Origin: Leptofilum sp965223525 | GTDB taxonomy: Bacteria; Chloroflexota; Anaerolineae; Promineifilales; Promineifilaceae | Assembly: GCF_965223525.1 (NCBI RefSeq) | Contig: NZ_OZ245005.1 | Coordinates: forward strand, 1,302,001 to 1,366,000 | DNA: 64,000 bases | Reading direction: 5' to 3' | Part shown: one piece after another, positions 43,200 to 52,078 of the stretch | Layout: each line of letters begins with the position of its first letter | Numbering within the stretch: position 1 is the stretch's first letter | Program-made: the position numbers and the translations under genes | The notes under the pieces: generated by a model | Database searches by the model: none | Told to the model about the DNA's origin: nothing | The model's input: only the letters and a program-made list of their open reading frames with translations

Positions 43200-44288
43200 T
43201 CCTTTCCACTCCGCTGTACCCTGCCGCTGCCACTGGATTGATTGAAAAGCGATGCAGGTCATCAGCAAGACGGAGACGGGCATGAGCAGGGCATCGAGGG
43301 GGCGTTGGTGGGTGAAAACGGCCGTTCCGCCCCTTAAAACCACCCCAGCCAGCCCCAAAACCAGCGGCCACACAGCCAGCGTGGCCGCAAACCAAAGCCA
43401 CGGAACTAGAAAAACAAGCCAGTGAAACACCGTCGAGAGCAGCAAAAAAGGAATGCTGCCGCCGTGCCCAGCCAAGATATTTTTGGAAAATCCTGCCCGC
43501 ACTTCAGGCCAGTTTTGGTACATGCGGCAGCCCACCAGCCGATTCCCATCTGCCATTCGCAACCGCAGGTTGTGGGATTTGATTGTTTTGGCCAATGCCA
43601 CATCCTCGATGACGTTGTTGTGAACGGCCGTATGCCCCCCAATTTTCTCGTATGCCTCTCGCCGAAACAGGAGGCATTGTCCGTTGGCAGCGGCAAAGGC
43701 GGGGAGATTGGTGTAATGTACGGGCAAGATGGGCAAGTAACATAAAATGGCAAAGCTCATCAGCGGGACGACGAGCCGTTCAGGCCAGCTTTCGGTTTGC
43801 TGGGTGGGCCAGACGGTGAGTAGATCGGCTTGTTCGGTTTGGGCGAGGGTAAGTAGTGCTGCCAGCGCATTTGGCTGCCAGCCTACGTCGGCATCCGCGA
43901 AGAGCAGGTAATCGCCCGTAGCGGCTTGGCTTAGCTGGTGGCACGCCCAATTTTTCCCCAACCAGCCGGATGGCAGCGGCGTGCCAGAAATTAGTCGGAA
44001 CCGTGCATCATCAGCAGCGGCCTGGGTGGCAATTTTGCCCGTACCGTCGTCTGATTGGTCGTCCAGCAGGATGAGTTCAAAATTGGTGGCGGTTTGTTTC
44101 AGCAGGGCGCGAATGGTTTGGCCAATCACGGCCGCTTCATTCCGCGCAGGTATCAAAATGGATAGTTTGGGCTGCGCGGCGGGTTGGGCGGCTTTGAGGC
44201 GCGGGAAGAGGAGGATGTTGGAAACGGCCGTCATTCCCAAAATCAGTAAAGCAAATGAAATGAATCCCCCAAGAATCGTTGAAAGCAT
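43176..44288 (-). CDS. Family 2 glycosyltransferase, probable carotenoid glycosyltransferase
   Basis: A 370-residue membrane GT2 enzyme: N-terminal helix (1-25), then LSILIPARNEAAVIG, the DDQSDDGT and FADADVGW (DxD) nucleotide-sugar motifs, GNRLVGCRMYQNW acceptor region, and three or four C-terminal helices. Its position between plsY and a desaturase in a carotenoid operon, and likeness to CruC/CrtQ-type enzymes, suggest it glycosylates a hydroxylated carotenoid such as the product of the CruF-like enzyme. That is inference; substrate is unproven. Confidence 0.82.
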   Translation of the reverse strand: MLSTILGGFISFALLILGMTAVSNILLFPRLKAAQPAAQPKLSILIPARNEAAVIGQTIRALLKQTATNFELILLDDQSDDGTGKIATQAAADDARFRLISGTPLPSGWLGKNWACHQLSQAATGDYLLFADADVGWQPNALAALLTLAQTEQADLLTVWPTQQTESWPERLVVPLMSFAILCYLPILPVHYTNLPAFAAANGQCLLFRREAYEKIGGHTAVHNNVIEDVALAKTIKSHNLRLRMADGNRLVGCRMYQNWPEVRAGFSKNILAGHGGSIPFLLLSTVFHWLVFLVPWLWFAATLAVWPLVLGLAGVVLRGGTAVFTHQRPLDALLMPVSVLLMTCIAFQSIQWQRQGTAEWKGRRLETGD

Positions 44289-44299
44289 ATCTTTTTTAT

Positions 44300-44352
44300 C
44301 AGCAGATTTCGCAGATTGAACAGATTTTTAATTCGTTGAATCTGCGGAATCT
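44300..44352. repeat. Inverted repeat of the ATTTCGCGGATT family (copy 3)
   Basis: CAGATTTCGCAGATTGAACA is answered by TTGAATCTGCGGAATCTTTG between plsY and the glycosyltransferase. It is the loosest of the three copies. Confidence 0.6.
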
Positions 44353-44360
44353 TTGAATTT

Positions 44361-44972
44361 TTATCTTAATTTTTCTTTTGGTTTATTGTGGCGTAGAGAC
44401 GGCCGTTCCGCCAAATCGGCGCGGTGGTTCCAGGCGAGCAGCAGCGTTTGCCCCGCCCACACACCTAGCAGCACTGGATCATCAAACCAAATGAGCAAGG
44501 CTGCCAACATGCCCACCAATGCCAACATCAAAGCCCAGCCGGATGGCATGATGAGCAGGGTCAAGATAACAAGCAGCGGGACGGCAATGACCGGCATCAT
44601 CCAAAGGGTGATGCCAATCCAAACACCGAAGGCAGCGGCAATCGCTTTGCCCCCGCGCCAGTTCAAAAAGGGTGAAAAAGTGTGACCCAGCGGAGGTGCT
44701 AGCGAGATTGGTACAATTGCCCAGCCGCTGACGCCAAAAATGTGCACGGCCAACCCCAGCGGCAGTGCACCTTTGCTGATGTCTAGCATGAGCGCCAAGG
44801 CAAAGGGAAGTGGTCCGCCCGCTCGCAAAACATTGGTTGCGCCTGGATTTTTGTCGCCAAATTGGCGAATGTCTTTGCCCAGCAGCAGCTTGCCAACCCA
44901 AACGGAAAAAGGCAGCGAGCCGAGCAAAAAGCCAAAAAAGGTCCAAAGTAGCGTGGGGAGGAGTTGGTTCAT
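44361..44972 (-). CDS. plsY: Acyl-phosphate glycerol-3-phosphate acyltransferase
   Basis: A 203-residue integral membrane protein with about six helices. The PlsY signatures are clear: GSLPFSVWVGKLLLGKDIR, GDKNPGATNVLRAGG and HTFSPFLNWRGGKAIA. It transfers an acyl group from acyl phosphate to glycerol-3-phosphate, the first step of phospholipid synthesis. Its place inside the carotenoid operon is unusual; it may simply be co-transcribed, or could supply lipid for membrane or glycolipid pigment assembly. Confidence 0.94.
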   Translation of the reverse strand: MNQLLPTLLWTFFGFLLGSLPFSVWVGKLLLGKDIRQFGDKNPGATNVLRAGGPLPFALALMLDISKGALPLGLAVHIFGVSGWAIVPISLAPPLGHTFSPFLNWRGGKAIAAAFGVWIGITLWMMPVIAVPLLVILTLLIMPSGWALMLALVGMLAALLIWFDDPVLLGVWAGQTLLLAWNHRADLAERPSLRHNKPKEKLR

Positions 44973-45011
44973 TTAAAAGTTTGCAAGTATGCAGGTGTGC
45001 AAGTGAACTGC

Positions 45012-45791
45012 TTACTGAATACCGATTACCGAATACTGTTTACTGAACACCGATCGCCAACCTAGCCAGACAAAAATGCCCATCACCACGCCACCAACGA
45101 GGGCAGGGCCAGCCAATCCCCAGAAGAAGAGCAGGCCGAATGTTTCTAAAAACCAGGTGATGGTGTAGATGATGAGCAGGGGCAAGATGGGTAGTTTTTT
45201 GGGTTGAATGAGTGCGGTGAGCAAGACGGCCGTTCCCAACCAGCCCGCATAATTACTCCACGGAATGCCAAAGTAGCCACCAGGATCGTCCCATGCCCAC
45301 AATCCCCAGGCGACCATTTGCGGATCGAGAAAGAGGTCCCAGGCAGTCAGTGCCAATCCGGCAAGCAGTGGGTACAGCCAACGATTGGTCGCCCATTTTG
45401 CAGATAGCTGTTTTTGGATGAGATGGGCGACTGCCCAGGCGGCGGGCAGCATCATAAACCAGGCAAAGGGAATAAGGACGGGCACGTGGGCAATTTGGGG
45501 CTGCATGAGGTCGGTGTAGCTGTAGCCGCCAAAGGGAAATCCGGTGGTAGAGCCAAGCCATTCTACAAATAATGTCAGTGCGGCGATGAGAACGGCCGTT
45601 CCCACCGTTTTTTGCCAGCCCCACCGCTCACGCAGGATGAAGAATACGGCCGTTGCCTGCAAAAACACGCCCAACGACAGCCCAAAAGGCACAATACCAT
45701 CTCCCCAAATCCATTTCATGATGGGCAGGCTGATCATGGCCAGCATCCAGGTTATGATGAGGAAGGTTAGGAAAGATGGTGAATCAGTCAT
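45012..45791 (-). CDS. CruF-like carotenoid hydratase (DUF422 family)
   Basis: A 259-residue protein with about seven membrane helices. TLFVEWLGSTTGFPFGGYSYT, WDLFLDPQMVAWG and WNYAGW-like wording (IPWSNYAGWLGTAV) match the carotenoid 1',2'-hydratase CruF/DUF422 family, which adds water to the psi end of gamma-carotene or lycopene. The start at 45791 (MTDSPSF) was preferred because upstream codons are a GGTAAACAG-type repeat. The C-terminus FSKQYSVIGIQ is also repeat-encoded. Confidence 0.87.
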   Translation of the reverse strand: MTDSPSFLTFLIITWMLAMISLPIMKWIWGDGIVPFGLSLGVFLQATAVFFILRERWGWQKTVGTAVLIAALTLFVEWLGSTTGFPFGGYSYTDLMQPQIAHVPVLIPFAWFMMLPAAWAVAHLIQKQLSAKWATNRWLYPLLAGLALTAWDLFLDPQMVAWGLWAWDDPGGYFGIPWSNYAGWLGTAVLLTALIQPKKLPILPLLIIYTITWFLETFGLLFFWGLAGPALVGGVVMGIFVWLGWRSVFSKQYSVIGIQ

Positions 45792-45856
45792 CAGTGAGCG
45801 GTAAACAGTTATCGGTAGAATTGGTGTTGTTTTTTCGCTATTCACTTGGTCACGCA

Positions 45857-46681
45857 TCACGTTTTACGTTTCACGGCCCGTAAACTCCGCGAATTCCCCA
45901 AGAGCCTCATTGTTTTGATTTGCTCTAGTCGAGTTTGGCTCTCAGCCGCTAAAAAGAGCGTCATGCCAAAAACAACCAAAATGTTGGTGATCAGGAAAAA
46001 TAGAAACTCTTCGAAGGGCAAAATGCCGCCGAGATACCAGTTGATTGTTTGTGCCGGATCAATCGTCCAAATGCCGTCCAAAATAGCCAGAGCGTCAGCG
46101 CCGGCCAGGAACAGGGTGGGGGGAATTAGCCCTAGCAGCACAATTTTCCGATGTTGCCACAAAATATCGCCGCCGTACCAAATTTGCAGCATGATGGGCA
46201 GCAATGCCCACGCTAAAATGAGCGCCAGGTAGGTGCCGGGTGCCCAGCCTGTAACCAAGATACCAACCATCACCAGCCAGAGAACGGTTAAAATGGTGAG
46301 CGTGGTGTGCCGGAAACGGTCGTTCTCCCAACCACTCTCCACCACATCCGGCTGACGCCGTAGCCAAAACAGCAGCCATAGCCCCGTCATAATCGGCTGC
46401 ATCAGGAAAAATGTATACTCTTCGATAGGGACATAGCCAAACAGAATGCCAGTTACTTTGGCCGAGTCGTACCACCAGACAGAGGTGGCGACTAGATAGT
46501 TGTCCCAAGGCGTTGTGTAAAGCAGTGCCATCGCCAAGTGGAGCCCCAAAATGGCCCAGGGCGAATAGCTGCCAAACCGTTTGGGCATCTGGCGACCCTG
46601 ACGGGCATCTAGCCAGGTAAGCCAAAGCAAAATTATAATGGGTATGCCTAGAAACAGGCCGAGAAATCCGAAGTAAGTCAT
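45857..46681 (-). CDS. Lycopene cyclase domain protein (CrtYc/CrtYd fusion type)
   Basis: A 274-residue membrane protein with about seven helices and two copies of the heterodimeric-cyclase repeat. Each half has the expected acidic motif: VPIEEYTFFLMQP in the first and LPFEEFLFFLITN in the second. It would form beta rings on lycopene; a monocyclic product (gamma-carotene) would suit the CruF-like enzyme encoded next. The C-terminal basic residues KRKT come from a repeat-like sequence. Direct operon position: crtI upstream, cruF-like 65 bases downstream. Confidence 0.9.
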   Translation of the reverse strand: MTYFGFLGLFLGIPIIILLWLTWLDARQGRQMPKRFGSYSPWAILGLHLAMALLYTTPWDNYLVATSVWWYDSAKVTGILFGYVPIEEYTFFLMQPIMTGLWLLFWLRRQPDVVESGWENDRFRHTTLTILTVLWLVMVGILVTGWAPGTYLALILAWALLPIMLQIWYGGDILWQHRKIVLLGLIPPTLFLAGADALAILDGIWTIDPAQTINWYLGGILPFEEFLFFLITNILVVFGMTLFLAAESQTRLEQIKTMRLLGNSRSLRAVKRKT

Positions 46682-46685
46682 ATTT

Positions 46686-46866
46686 ATCCGTTATCGGTAA
46701 TCCGTGAACCGTAATCGGTAAGCAACTATACAGGTGCTGCGGCCGGTCTCCAGACCGCGCCGCCCGGTGGCACGGTGAGGACACCGGCCACAGCCAGAGA
46801 GACCTGAATAGTTACATCGGTAAATGGTTTGTTGACCGTTCACTGATTACCGTTTACTGAACACCG
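46686..46866. repeat. GGTAATCGGTAA-type repeat cluster between crtI and the lycopene cyclase
   Basis: The 172-base spacer is filled by GTTATCGGTAATCCGTGAA and GTAATCGGTAAG, a hairpin GCTGCGGCCGGTCTCCAGAC/ CCGCC-GGTGGCAC-type GC stem, and TGATTACCGTTTACTGAACA. Related wording occurs at 26790, 44997-45050, 45790-45825 and 62228-62297. The right edge supplies the last codons and stop of crtI. Confidence 0.7.
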
Positions 46867-48353
46867 ATATGTGTACCCATAATTAAATCTTCGGCAATTT
46901 TGCTGGAGGAAAGCACACCGGGCAAACCTGCGCCGGGGTGGGTGCCTGCGCCGACAAAGTAGAGGTTGTCAATATCTTCTGAGCGGTTGTGCGGACGGAA
47001 CCAGGCAGATTGGGTCAGGATGGGTTCGACTGAAAATGCAGAGCCCATGTGGCTGTTCAGCGTCCCTTTAAAGTGCAAGGGATCGATGGTGTGTTCGGTG
47101 ACGAGGTTTTCTTGCAAATCTGGAATGTAATTTTCTTCTAAAAACTGCATGATGGCGTCGCGGTACGGTTTGGCGGCTGTAGTCCAATCAATGCCAGACC
47201 CAAGATGCGGCACGGGGGAGAGGACGTAGAATCCTTCGTGCCCTTCGGGCGCAATGCTGGGGTCGGTGAGGGTGGGCATGTGCAGGTAAAGTGAAAAATC
47301 GTCGGCAAGGGCTTTATTTTTGAAGATGTCTTGCAGCAGCCCTTTGTATCGCTCGCTGAGAATGATATTGTGATGAGCCAAACGGCCGTCATTGTACCGT
47401 TTCTTGGTGCCAAAGTAGATGACGAAAAGCGACATGCTGTACCGCGTCAAATTTTTGTAGCGGAAGTCGGAGTTGCGAAGACTGCGGTGCTTTTTGTTGA
47501 TTAGGCTTGTGTAGGTAAAGGCGACATCTGCATTGGAGATGACGTGGTCAGCTTTGTGAACAGTGCCATCTTTGAGACGAATGCCTTTGGCATGGCGATT
47601 TTCTACAATTATTTCGTCTACTTCGGTGTTGAGGTGGAAACGGCCGTTTAGCTCCTCAATCAATCTGCCTAACGCCCGCACCAACGCCCCGGTGCCACCC
47701 ATCACATAATGCACACCCCATTCCCGTTCCAGGTAATGGATCATGGCATAAATGGAGGTGGTATCAAAAGGATTGCCGCCCACCAAAAGCGGGTGGAAGG
47801 AAAAGCAGCGGCGCAGGAAGTCGTTTTCAATAAATTGAGAGGCGTATTTGTATACCGTTTTGTGCGACTGTAGGCGCAACAAATCTGGCACCACGCGAAT
47901 CATGTCGCTGACGGATAGGAAAGGTTTGTCAGCCAGTTCTACAAACCCTTTTTCAAAGATAGCTTTGGTAGTAGCTATGAACCGCTGGTATCCTTCGCGG
48001 TCAGCCCGGTTCCACTGCTCAATTTGGTCGAGGATGAACTTTTCGTCGTTGTTGTAGTCGAGGGAACGGCCGTTATGGTCAAAAATGCGGTAAAAAGGGT
48101 CACAAGGCACAAACTGGACGTACTCTTCCCGCTTGCGCCCCGCCAGTTCAAAAATGTCGTCAAACATAAACGGAGCCGTGATCACCGTCGGGCCAGCATC
48201 AAACTTAAACCCATCTTGCTCAAATACGTAAGCACGACCGCCCGGTTGATCTAATTTCTCAAAAATTTCGACTTGGTACCCTTGCGCTGCCAAGCGTGCT
48301 GCTGCGCCAAGGCCTCCAAAGCCACTGCCAATAATAATTACTTTTTCTTTCAT
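46854..48353 (-). CDS. crtI: Phytoene desaturase
   Basis: A 499-residue CrtI: FAD loop IIGSGFGGLGAAARLAAQG, PGGRAYVFEQDGFKFDAGPTVI near the N-terminus, and the C-terminal bacterial-type signature region YFVGAGTHPGAGLPGVLSS. It converts phytoene to lycopene (or neurosporene) in several FAD-dependent steps. The start at 48353 matches the family; 43 upstream codons in the longer frame run through a CCCGCGCAGGCGGGA hairpin. It follows crtB and precedes the cyclase. Its last codons (HIGVQ) come from an intergenic repeat. Confidence 0.95.
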   Translation of the reverse strand: MKEKVIIIGSGFGGLGAAARLAAQGYQVEIFEKLDQPGGRAYVFEQDGFKFDAGPTVITAPFMFDDIFELAGRKREEYVQFVPCDPFYRIFDHNGRSLDYNNDEKFILDQIEQWNRADREGYQRFIATTKAIFEKGFVELADKPFLSVSDMIRVVPDLLRLQSHKTVYKYASQFIENDFLRRCFSFHPLLVGGNPFDTTSIYAMIHYLEREWGVHYVMGGTGALVRALGRLIEELNGRFHLNTEVDEIIVENRHAKGIRLKDGTVHKADHVISNADVAFTYTSLINKKHRSLRNSDFRYKNLTRYSMSLFVIYFGTKKRYNDGRLAHHNIILSERYKGLLQDIFKNKALADDFSLYLHMPTLTDPSIAPEGHEGFYVLSPVPHLGSGIDWTTAAKPYRDAIMQFLEENYIPDLQENLVTEHTIDPLHFKGTLNSHMGSAFSVEPILTQSAWFRPHNRSEDIDNLYFVGAGTHPGAGLPGVLSSSKIAEDLIMGTHIGVQ

Positions 48354-48420
48354 CTTGTCTCGTTTCTGGGGGCAAAGTCCCAGGTTAATGTATTTTTCTG
48401 TATTTATTTCGAAAGCTAAA

Positions 48421-48480
48421 GTGTCATTCCCGCGCAGGCGGGAGCCCAAAGGTGTGGATTCCCGCCTGCGCGAGAGTGAC
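48421..48480. repeat. GTCATTCCCGCG-type hairpin repeat
   Basis: CGCGCAGGCGGGA (48431-48443) pairs perfectly with TCCCGCCTGCGCG (48460-48472), with GTCATTC/GAGAGTGAC edges. This wording is a widespread bacterial intergenic palindrome; here it separates crtB from crtI and could tune their relative expression. Confidence 0.85.
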
Positions 48481-48499
48481 AAGCAAAGGTTATGATTGT

Positions 48500-49558
48500 T
48501 TATCCTTGGGGCACTGCGTAAAGGTTTTCTGCTTCGAGTGGTGCATCGTGGGAGCAGGCAACCAAGGCGGGTTGGGTGTGGACAGGCTCATCCACTAAAT
48601 TCAGATACTGGTTGGTTTTGGCTCGCCACCAGATTCCGGGCAAGTCGCGCAATTTTTCTTGCTTGGTGGTGTAGGCACGACGATTAAATATATCGTAATC
48701 ATGTTCTTCGATGTCGTCCAGAATGGCGCGATACAGTTCAGCAGCGGCGGCAATGGCAAAACGGCCGCTCCTCCCCAACATGGCCACACCGGGCAACGCT
48801 TCGGCATATAGCTGCCGTGCCCGCCGAATTTGGAAGCGCATAAAAGCACGCCAGCGATGGTCAATCGTCCCGGCGGCAATGTCTGATTCGTCCAGGTTAA
48901 ACATGCGTAGCTCTTCAAGGGGGAGGTAGAGACGGCCGTTTGCCCAATCTTCCTGCACGTCTCGCAAAATGTTGGTAAGCTGCAAGGCAACGCCCAGCTT
49001 AATGGCGTATGGAATTGCCCTGCTGCCCTCGTACCCCACAATGTGCATGGCCATCAGCCCCACTGTAGAAGCCACACCGTAGCAATATTGTGCCAGTTCG
49101 CTAAACGTTTCATACCGTGCGTGCATCAGGTCAGAGGTCACGCCATCTAGGAGCTGCTCGGCATAACGACGGGGAATGTTGAAGTTGGCTCTAGTGTCTG
49201 CCCAGGCAAGTGCCACCAAATTATAGATTGGCGGATGATTTGCTAAACTTTCTTGCCGCCACTGCAAAATGCGCTGATGCTGATTATTTATCTCTTTGTC
49301 TACCAAATCGTCGCTGACGCGGCAAAAGGCATACAGGGCGCGGGCAGCGCGACGCTGTGCTTTGGGCAGCAAGCCAGAAGCCAGGTAGAAAGTACGGCTG
49401 TGCTGTTTGGTGATGGCGGCACAATGTGCATAGGCTTGAGCAAGATGTTCCCGGCCGTCGTAGACTGGTTCATTGATACTGTCGTGGTCAAGTGCATGAT
49501 GAGCCAGCCGCAGTAAGCGTGTCTCCCAAACGACAGGTTCCAAGGTTTCTAATGCCAT
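48500..49558 (-). CDS. crtB: Phytoene synthase
   Basis: A 352-residue squalene/phytoene synthase that condenses two geranylgeranyl diphosphates to phytoene. The two Asp-rich motifs are RVSDDLVD and LTNILRDVQEDWANGR; SRTFYLAS and YCYGVASTVGLM are further family marks. About 35 extra N-terminal residues precede the core. A strong AGGAGGAG site lies upstream of the ATG. It is the first gene of the carotenoid operon, 80-90 bases after the predicted transcription start. Confidence 0.95.
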   Translation of the reverse strand: MALETLEPVVWETRLLRLAHHALDHDSINEPVYDGREHLAQAYAHCAAITKQHSRTFYLASGLLPKAQRRAARALYAFCRVSDDLVDKEINNQHQRILQWRQESLANHPPIYNLVALAWADTRANFNIPRRYAEQLLDGVTSDLMHARYETFSELAQYCYGVASTVGLMAMHIVGYEGSRAIPYAIKLGVALQLTNILRDVQEDWANGRLYLPLEELRMFNLDESDIAAGTIDHRWRAFMRFQIRRARQLYAEALPGVAMLGRSGRFAIAAAAELYRAILDDIEEHDYDIFNRRAYTTKQEKLRDLPGIWWRAKTNQYLNLVDEPVHTQPALVACSHDAPLEAENLYAVPQG

Positions 49559-49648
49559 CTTCTCCTCCTCTGGATTTTCTCAAATTAGCAAGTTAAGTCT
49601 AGGTATTGTTCAGTTTTATGAATGTATTAATTGTTGAACTTGAAGAGA

Positions 49649-49677
49649 ATAATAGTGGATTAAAGTCGAATTGTCAA
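49649..49677 (-). promoter_or_regulatory. Carotenoid operon promoter
   Basis: On the minus strand, TTGACA (49677-49672), a 17-bp spacer and TATTAT (49654-49649) form a near-consensus sigma-70 promoter facing crtB. The rest of the 301-base spacer up to the Tex gene has only a GC-rich stretch at 49755-49790 of no clear role. Confidence 0.85.
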
Positions 49678-49711
49678 AATATTATCTATATTTTGTACAT
49701 ATTTTGACAAA
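49671..49711 (-). promoter_or_regulatory. Candidate operator overlapping the crtB promoter (CarH/LitR-like)
   Basis: Two adjoining 11-bp direct repeats, ATTTTGTACAT (49690-49700) and ATTTTGACAAA (49701-49711), are followed towards the gene by the inverted TTGTCAAAAT (49671-49680), which contains the -35. TTGTCAAAATAT and ATATTTTGACAA also form a perfect 12-bp inverted pair. An 11-bp phase and TGTACA-like cores recall operators of B12-dependent light-sensing MerR proteins at crt promoters; no such regulator is in the window. Confidence 0.6.
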
Positions 49712-49859
49712 GATGGGTTAAGAGGGGGGACGGATTTTCTTTACAACTTTGTCGCCGCGATGACCGCCCGCACGAGGGCGCTTCGCGCCCGACTACAGCT
49801 ACACTTAACGATTTTTGTAAAGATGGTTTTATTCAGAATGACCTATGACGAGGATTTGT

Positions 49860-51980
49860 TTATTTTGCCCAACCCAGGCCAATACGGCCGCGTTCTTCGT
49901 CAATGGATTTGATGGAGATTGTTAGCACATCGCCAACGTTGAGGGTTTGGCTGCGGGGAATTTGGCTACGATGCAGCAAGCCATCTTGCTTCACGCCAAT
50001 GTCTATGAATGCGCCAAAATCCACCACATTGCGAACGGTTCCTCTGAGCTGCATTCCCGGAGTCAGGTCGTTAAGGGAAAGGACATCGCTACGCAGAATT
50101 GGTTTGGGCAAATCTTCGCGGGGGTCGCGGCCAGGGCGTATGAGCTGTTCTAAAATGTCTATGAGCGTGGGGATGCCTGTGTTGAGCTGGTTGGCAAGTT
50201 CGGCGACGGGGGGGAGCTTGGCCAGCACGGCCGTTCTTTCATTTGGCGGCGTGCTGGGGCTGAGTTTTGCTTTTTTGAGGACGGCCGTCGCCACACCGTA
50301 ACTTTCAGGGTGAATGGCGCTGGCATCCAGTGGATTGTTGCCATCCCGCACGCGCAAAAAGCCAGCCGACTGCTCAAACGCTTTGGGGCCGAGGCTGGGA
50401 ACTTTTTTGAGGGTGATGCGATTGGGGAAACGGCCGTTTGCCCCCCGGTAGGCCACAATGTTTTCTGCCAGCTTGGGACCAATGCCCGCTACGTGCGTGA
50501 GCAAAGCGGGGGAAGCGGTGTTCACGTCTACGCCCACCTGGTTTACCACCGATTCCACCACCCCGGCCAGCGATTCCGATAACTGCTTTTGGTTCACATC
50601 ATGCTGGTACAGCCCCACGCCAACAGACTTGGGATCAATTTTCACCAGTTCGGCCAGCGGATCCTGGGCGCGGCGAGCAATGGAAACTGCGCCGCGCAGC
50701 GTCACGTCAAGTTCCGGCAGCTCTGCTTTGGCCAGCGGGCTGGCGCTGTACACGCTGGCACCCGCCTCGTTGACGATGAGGTAATGCACATCGTCTAGCT
50801 GCCGGGTCAGTTCGGCCACAAGCTGCTCAGTTTCGCGGGAAGCAGTGCCGTTGCCGATGGTGATCAGACTGATTTGGTGGGTTTTTACCAAGGTGGCGAG
50901 CGTTTTTAACGCCTCATCTCGTCGTTTTTGTGGCTGGTGGGGGTAGATGGTGGTTGTTTGCAAAACCTTGCCCGTACCGTCCACCACGGCCACCTTGCAG
51001 CCGGTGCGGTAGGCGGGGTCAATGCCCATGACGGTATGGCCTGCCAGCGGCGGCTGGGTGAGCAGGCCGCGCATATTGTCGGCAAATACCTGGATGGCGT
51101 GGGCTTCCGCCTGTTCAGTGAGGCTGCGGCGTACATCTCGCTCGATGGCTGGGATGAGGAGCCGTTTGGCGGCGTCTTCCATGGCAAGTTGAAGCTGTTC
51201 GGCCAGCGGTGAGCGGCGGTTGGGGCGGTATTGACTGCGTATGGCCAAAATCCAGTCTCGTTCCGCAATGTCTACGCTGACGCGCAAGATTTTTTCTGCT
51301 TCGCCCCGATTGAGTGCCAAAATTTGATGCGGCCGTACCCGATCAATCCGCAAAGAAAAGTCGTAATACAGTTTGTAGACGGCGCGTTCGTCGCTGGCGT
51401 TTTTCACTTTTTGGCTTTGCAGCAGGCCAAACTGGAACGTTTTGTCACGCAGGATTTGGCGCACTTGGGGCGTGTCGCTGACTGTTTCGGCTACGATGTC
51501 TCGCGCGCCTGCCAAGGCGTCTTCGGCCGTGGGAACATCTTCGTTGATGAAGGGGGCGGCAATTTGAACGGCCGTTTGCCTATTCACGAACTGGGCCAAA
51601 ATGAACTCTGCCAATGGCTCCAACCCCCGCTCACGGGCGATCATGGCGCGGGTACGCCGTTTGGGTTTGTAGGGCTGGTACAAATCCTCTAGCTCCGTTA
51701 GGGTGGTGGCGGCGTGAATCGCTTTTTCTAACTCCGGCGTTAGCTTTTCCTGGCTAGAAATTGATTCCAGGATGGTGCTCCGACGTTCATTTAGGCCGCG
51801 TAATTTAGTGAGCTGGTCACTAATTTGGCGGATTTGCTCTTCGTCCAGGCTGCCAGTCGCTTCTTTACGGTAGCGGGCAATGAAAGGGATGGTGTTGCCG
51901 TCGTCGAGCAGGGTGATAACGGCCGTTGCCTGCCCAGGTTTTACATTTAGTTTTTGTGCAATTTGGTTTTCGTAACTCAT
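49860..51980 (-). CDS. tex: Tex family transcription accessory/RNA-binding protein
   Basis: A 706-residue Tex protein with the standard order: Tex N-terminal helical region (1 to about 190, with IPFIARYRKEATGSLDE), YqgF-like domain (about 325-450, DPAYRTGCKVAVVD), helix-hairpin-helix (VGVDVNTASPALLTHVAGIG) and a C-terminal S1 RNA-binding domain (GTVRNVVDFGAFIDIGVKQDG). It binds RNA and associates with transcription; the precise role is unsettled. Confidence 0.96.
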   Translation of the reverse strand: MSYENQIAQKLNVKPGQATAVITLLDDGNTIPFIARYRKEATGSLDEEQIRQISDQLTKLRGLNERRSTILESISSQEKLTPELEKAIHAATTLTELEDLYQPYKPKRRTRAMIARERGLEPLAEFILAQFVNRQTAVQIAAPFINEDVPTAEDALAGARDIVAETVSDTPQVRQILRDKTFQFGLLQSQKVKNASDERAVYKLYYDFSLRIDRVRPHQILALNRGEAEKILRVSVDIAERDWILAIRSQYRPNRRSPLAEQLQLAMEDAAKRLLIPAIERDVRRSLTEQAEAHAIQVFADNMRGLLTQPPLAGHTVMGIDPAYRTGCKVAVVDGTGKVLQTTTIYPHQPQKRRDEALKTLATLVKTHQISLITIGNGTASRETEQLVAELTRQLDDVHYLIVNEAGASVYSASPLAKAELPELDVTLRGAVSIARRAQDPLAELVKIDPKSVGVGLYQHDVNQKQLSESLAGVVESVVNQVGVDVNTASPALLTHVAGIGPKLAENIVAYRGANGRFPNRITLKKVPSLGPKAFEQSAGFLRVRDGNNPLDASAIHPESYGVATAVLKKAKLSPSTPPNERTAVLAKLPPVAELANQLNTGIPTLIDILEQLIRPGRDPREDLPKPILRSDVLSLNDLTPGMQLRGTVRNVVDFGAFIDIGVKQDGLLHRSQIPRSQTLNVGDVLTISIKSIDEERGRIGLGWAK

Positions 51981-52078
51981 TAAATCATTTCATCCGGAAA
52001 AAAGCTGGTTTCGGTTAAAGTCATCCTGTCGGAGTCAGTTGGTTGGGCTGGCCATGCCTGGGCGCGTGCCAAGTATCG

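Noticed and set aside
46737..46800. GC-rich hairpin considered as a tRNA or structured RNA
   Set aside because: No cloverleaf, no T-loop motif; it is better explained as part of the intergenic repeat cluster.
49755..49800. GC-rich stretch considered as a terminator for the Tex or crtB transcript
   Set aside because: It lies upstream of crtB and downstream of nothing on the plus strand, and shows only a weak stem with no T-run.
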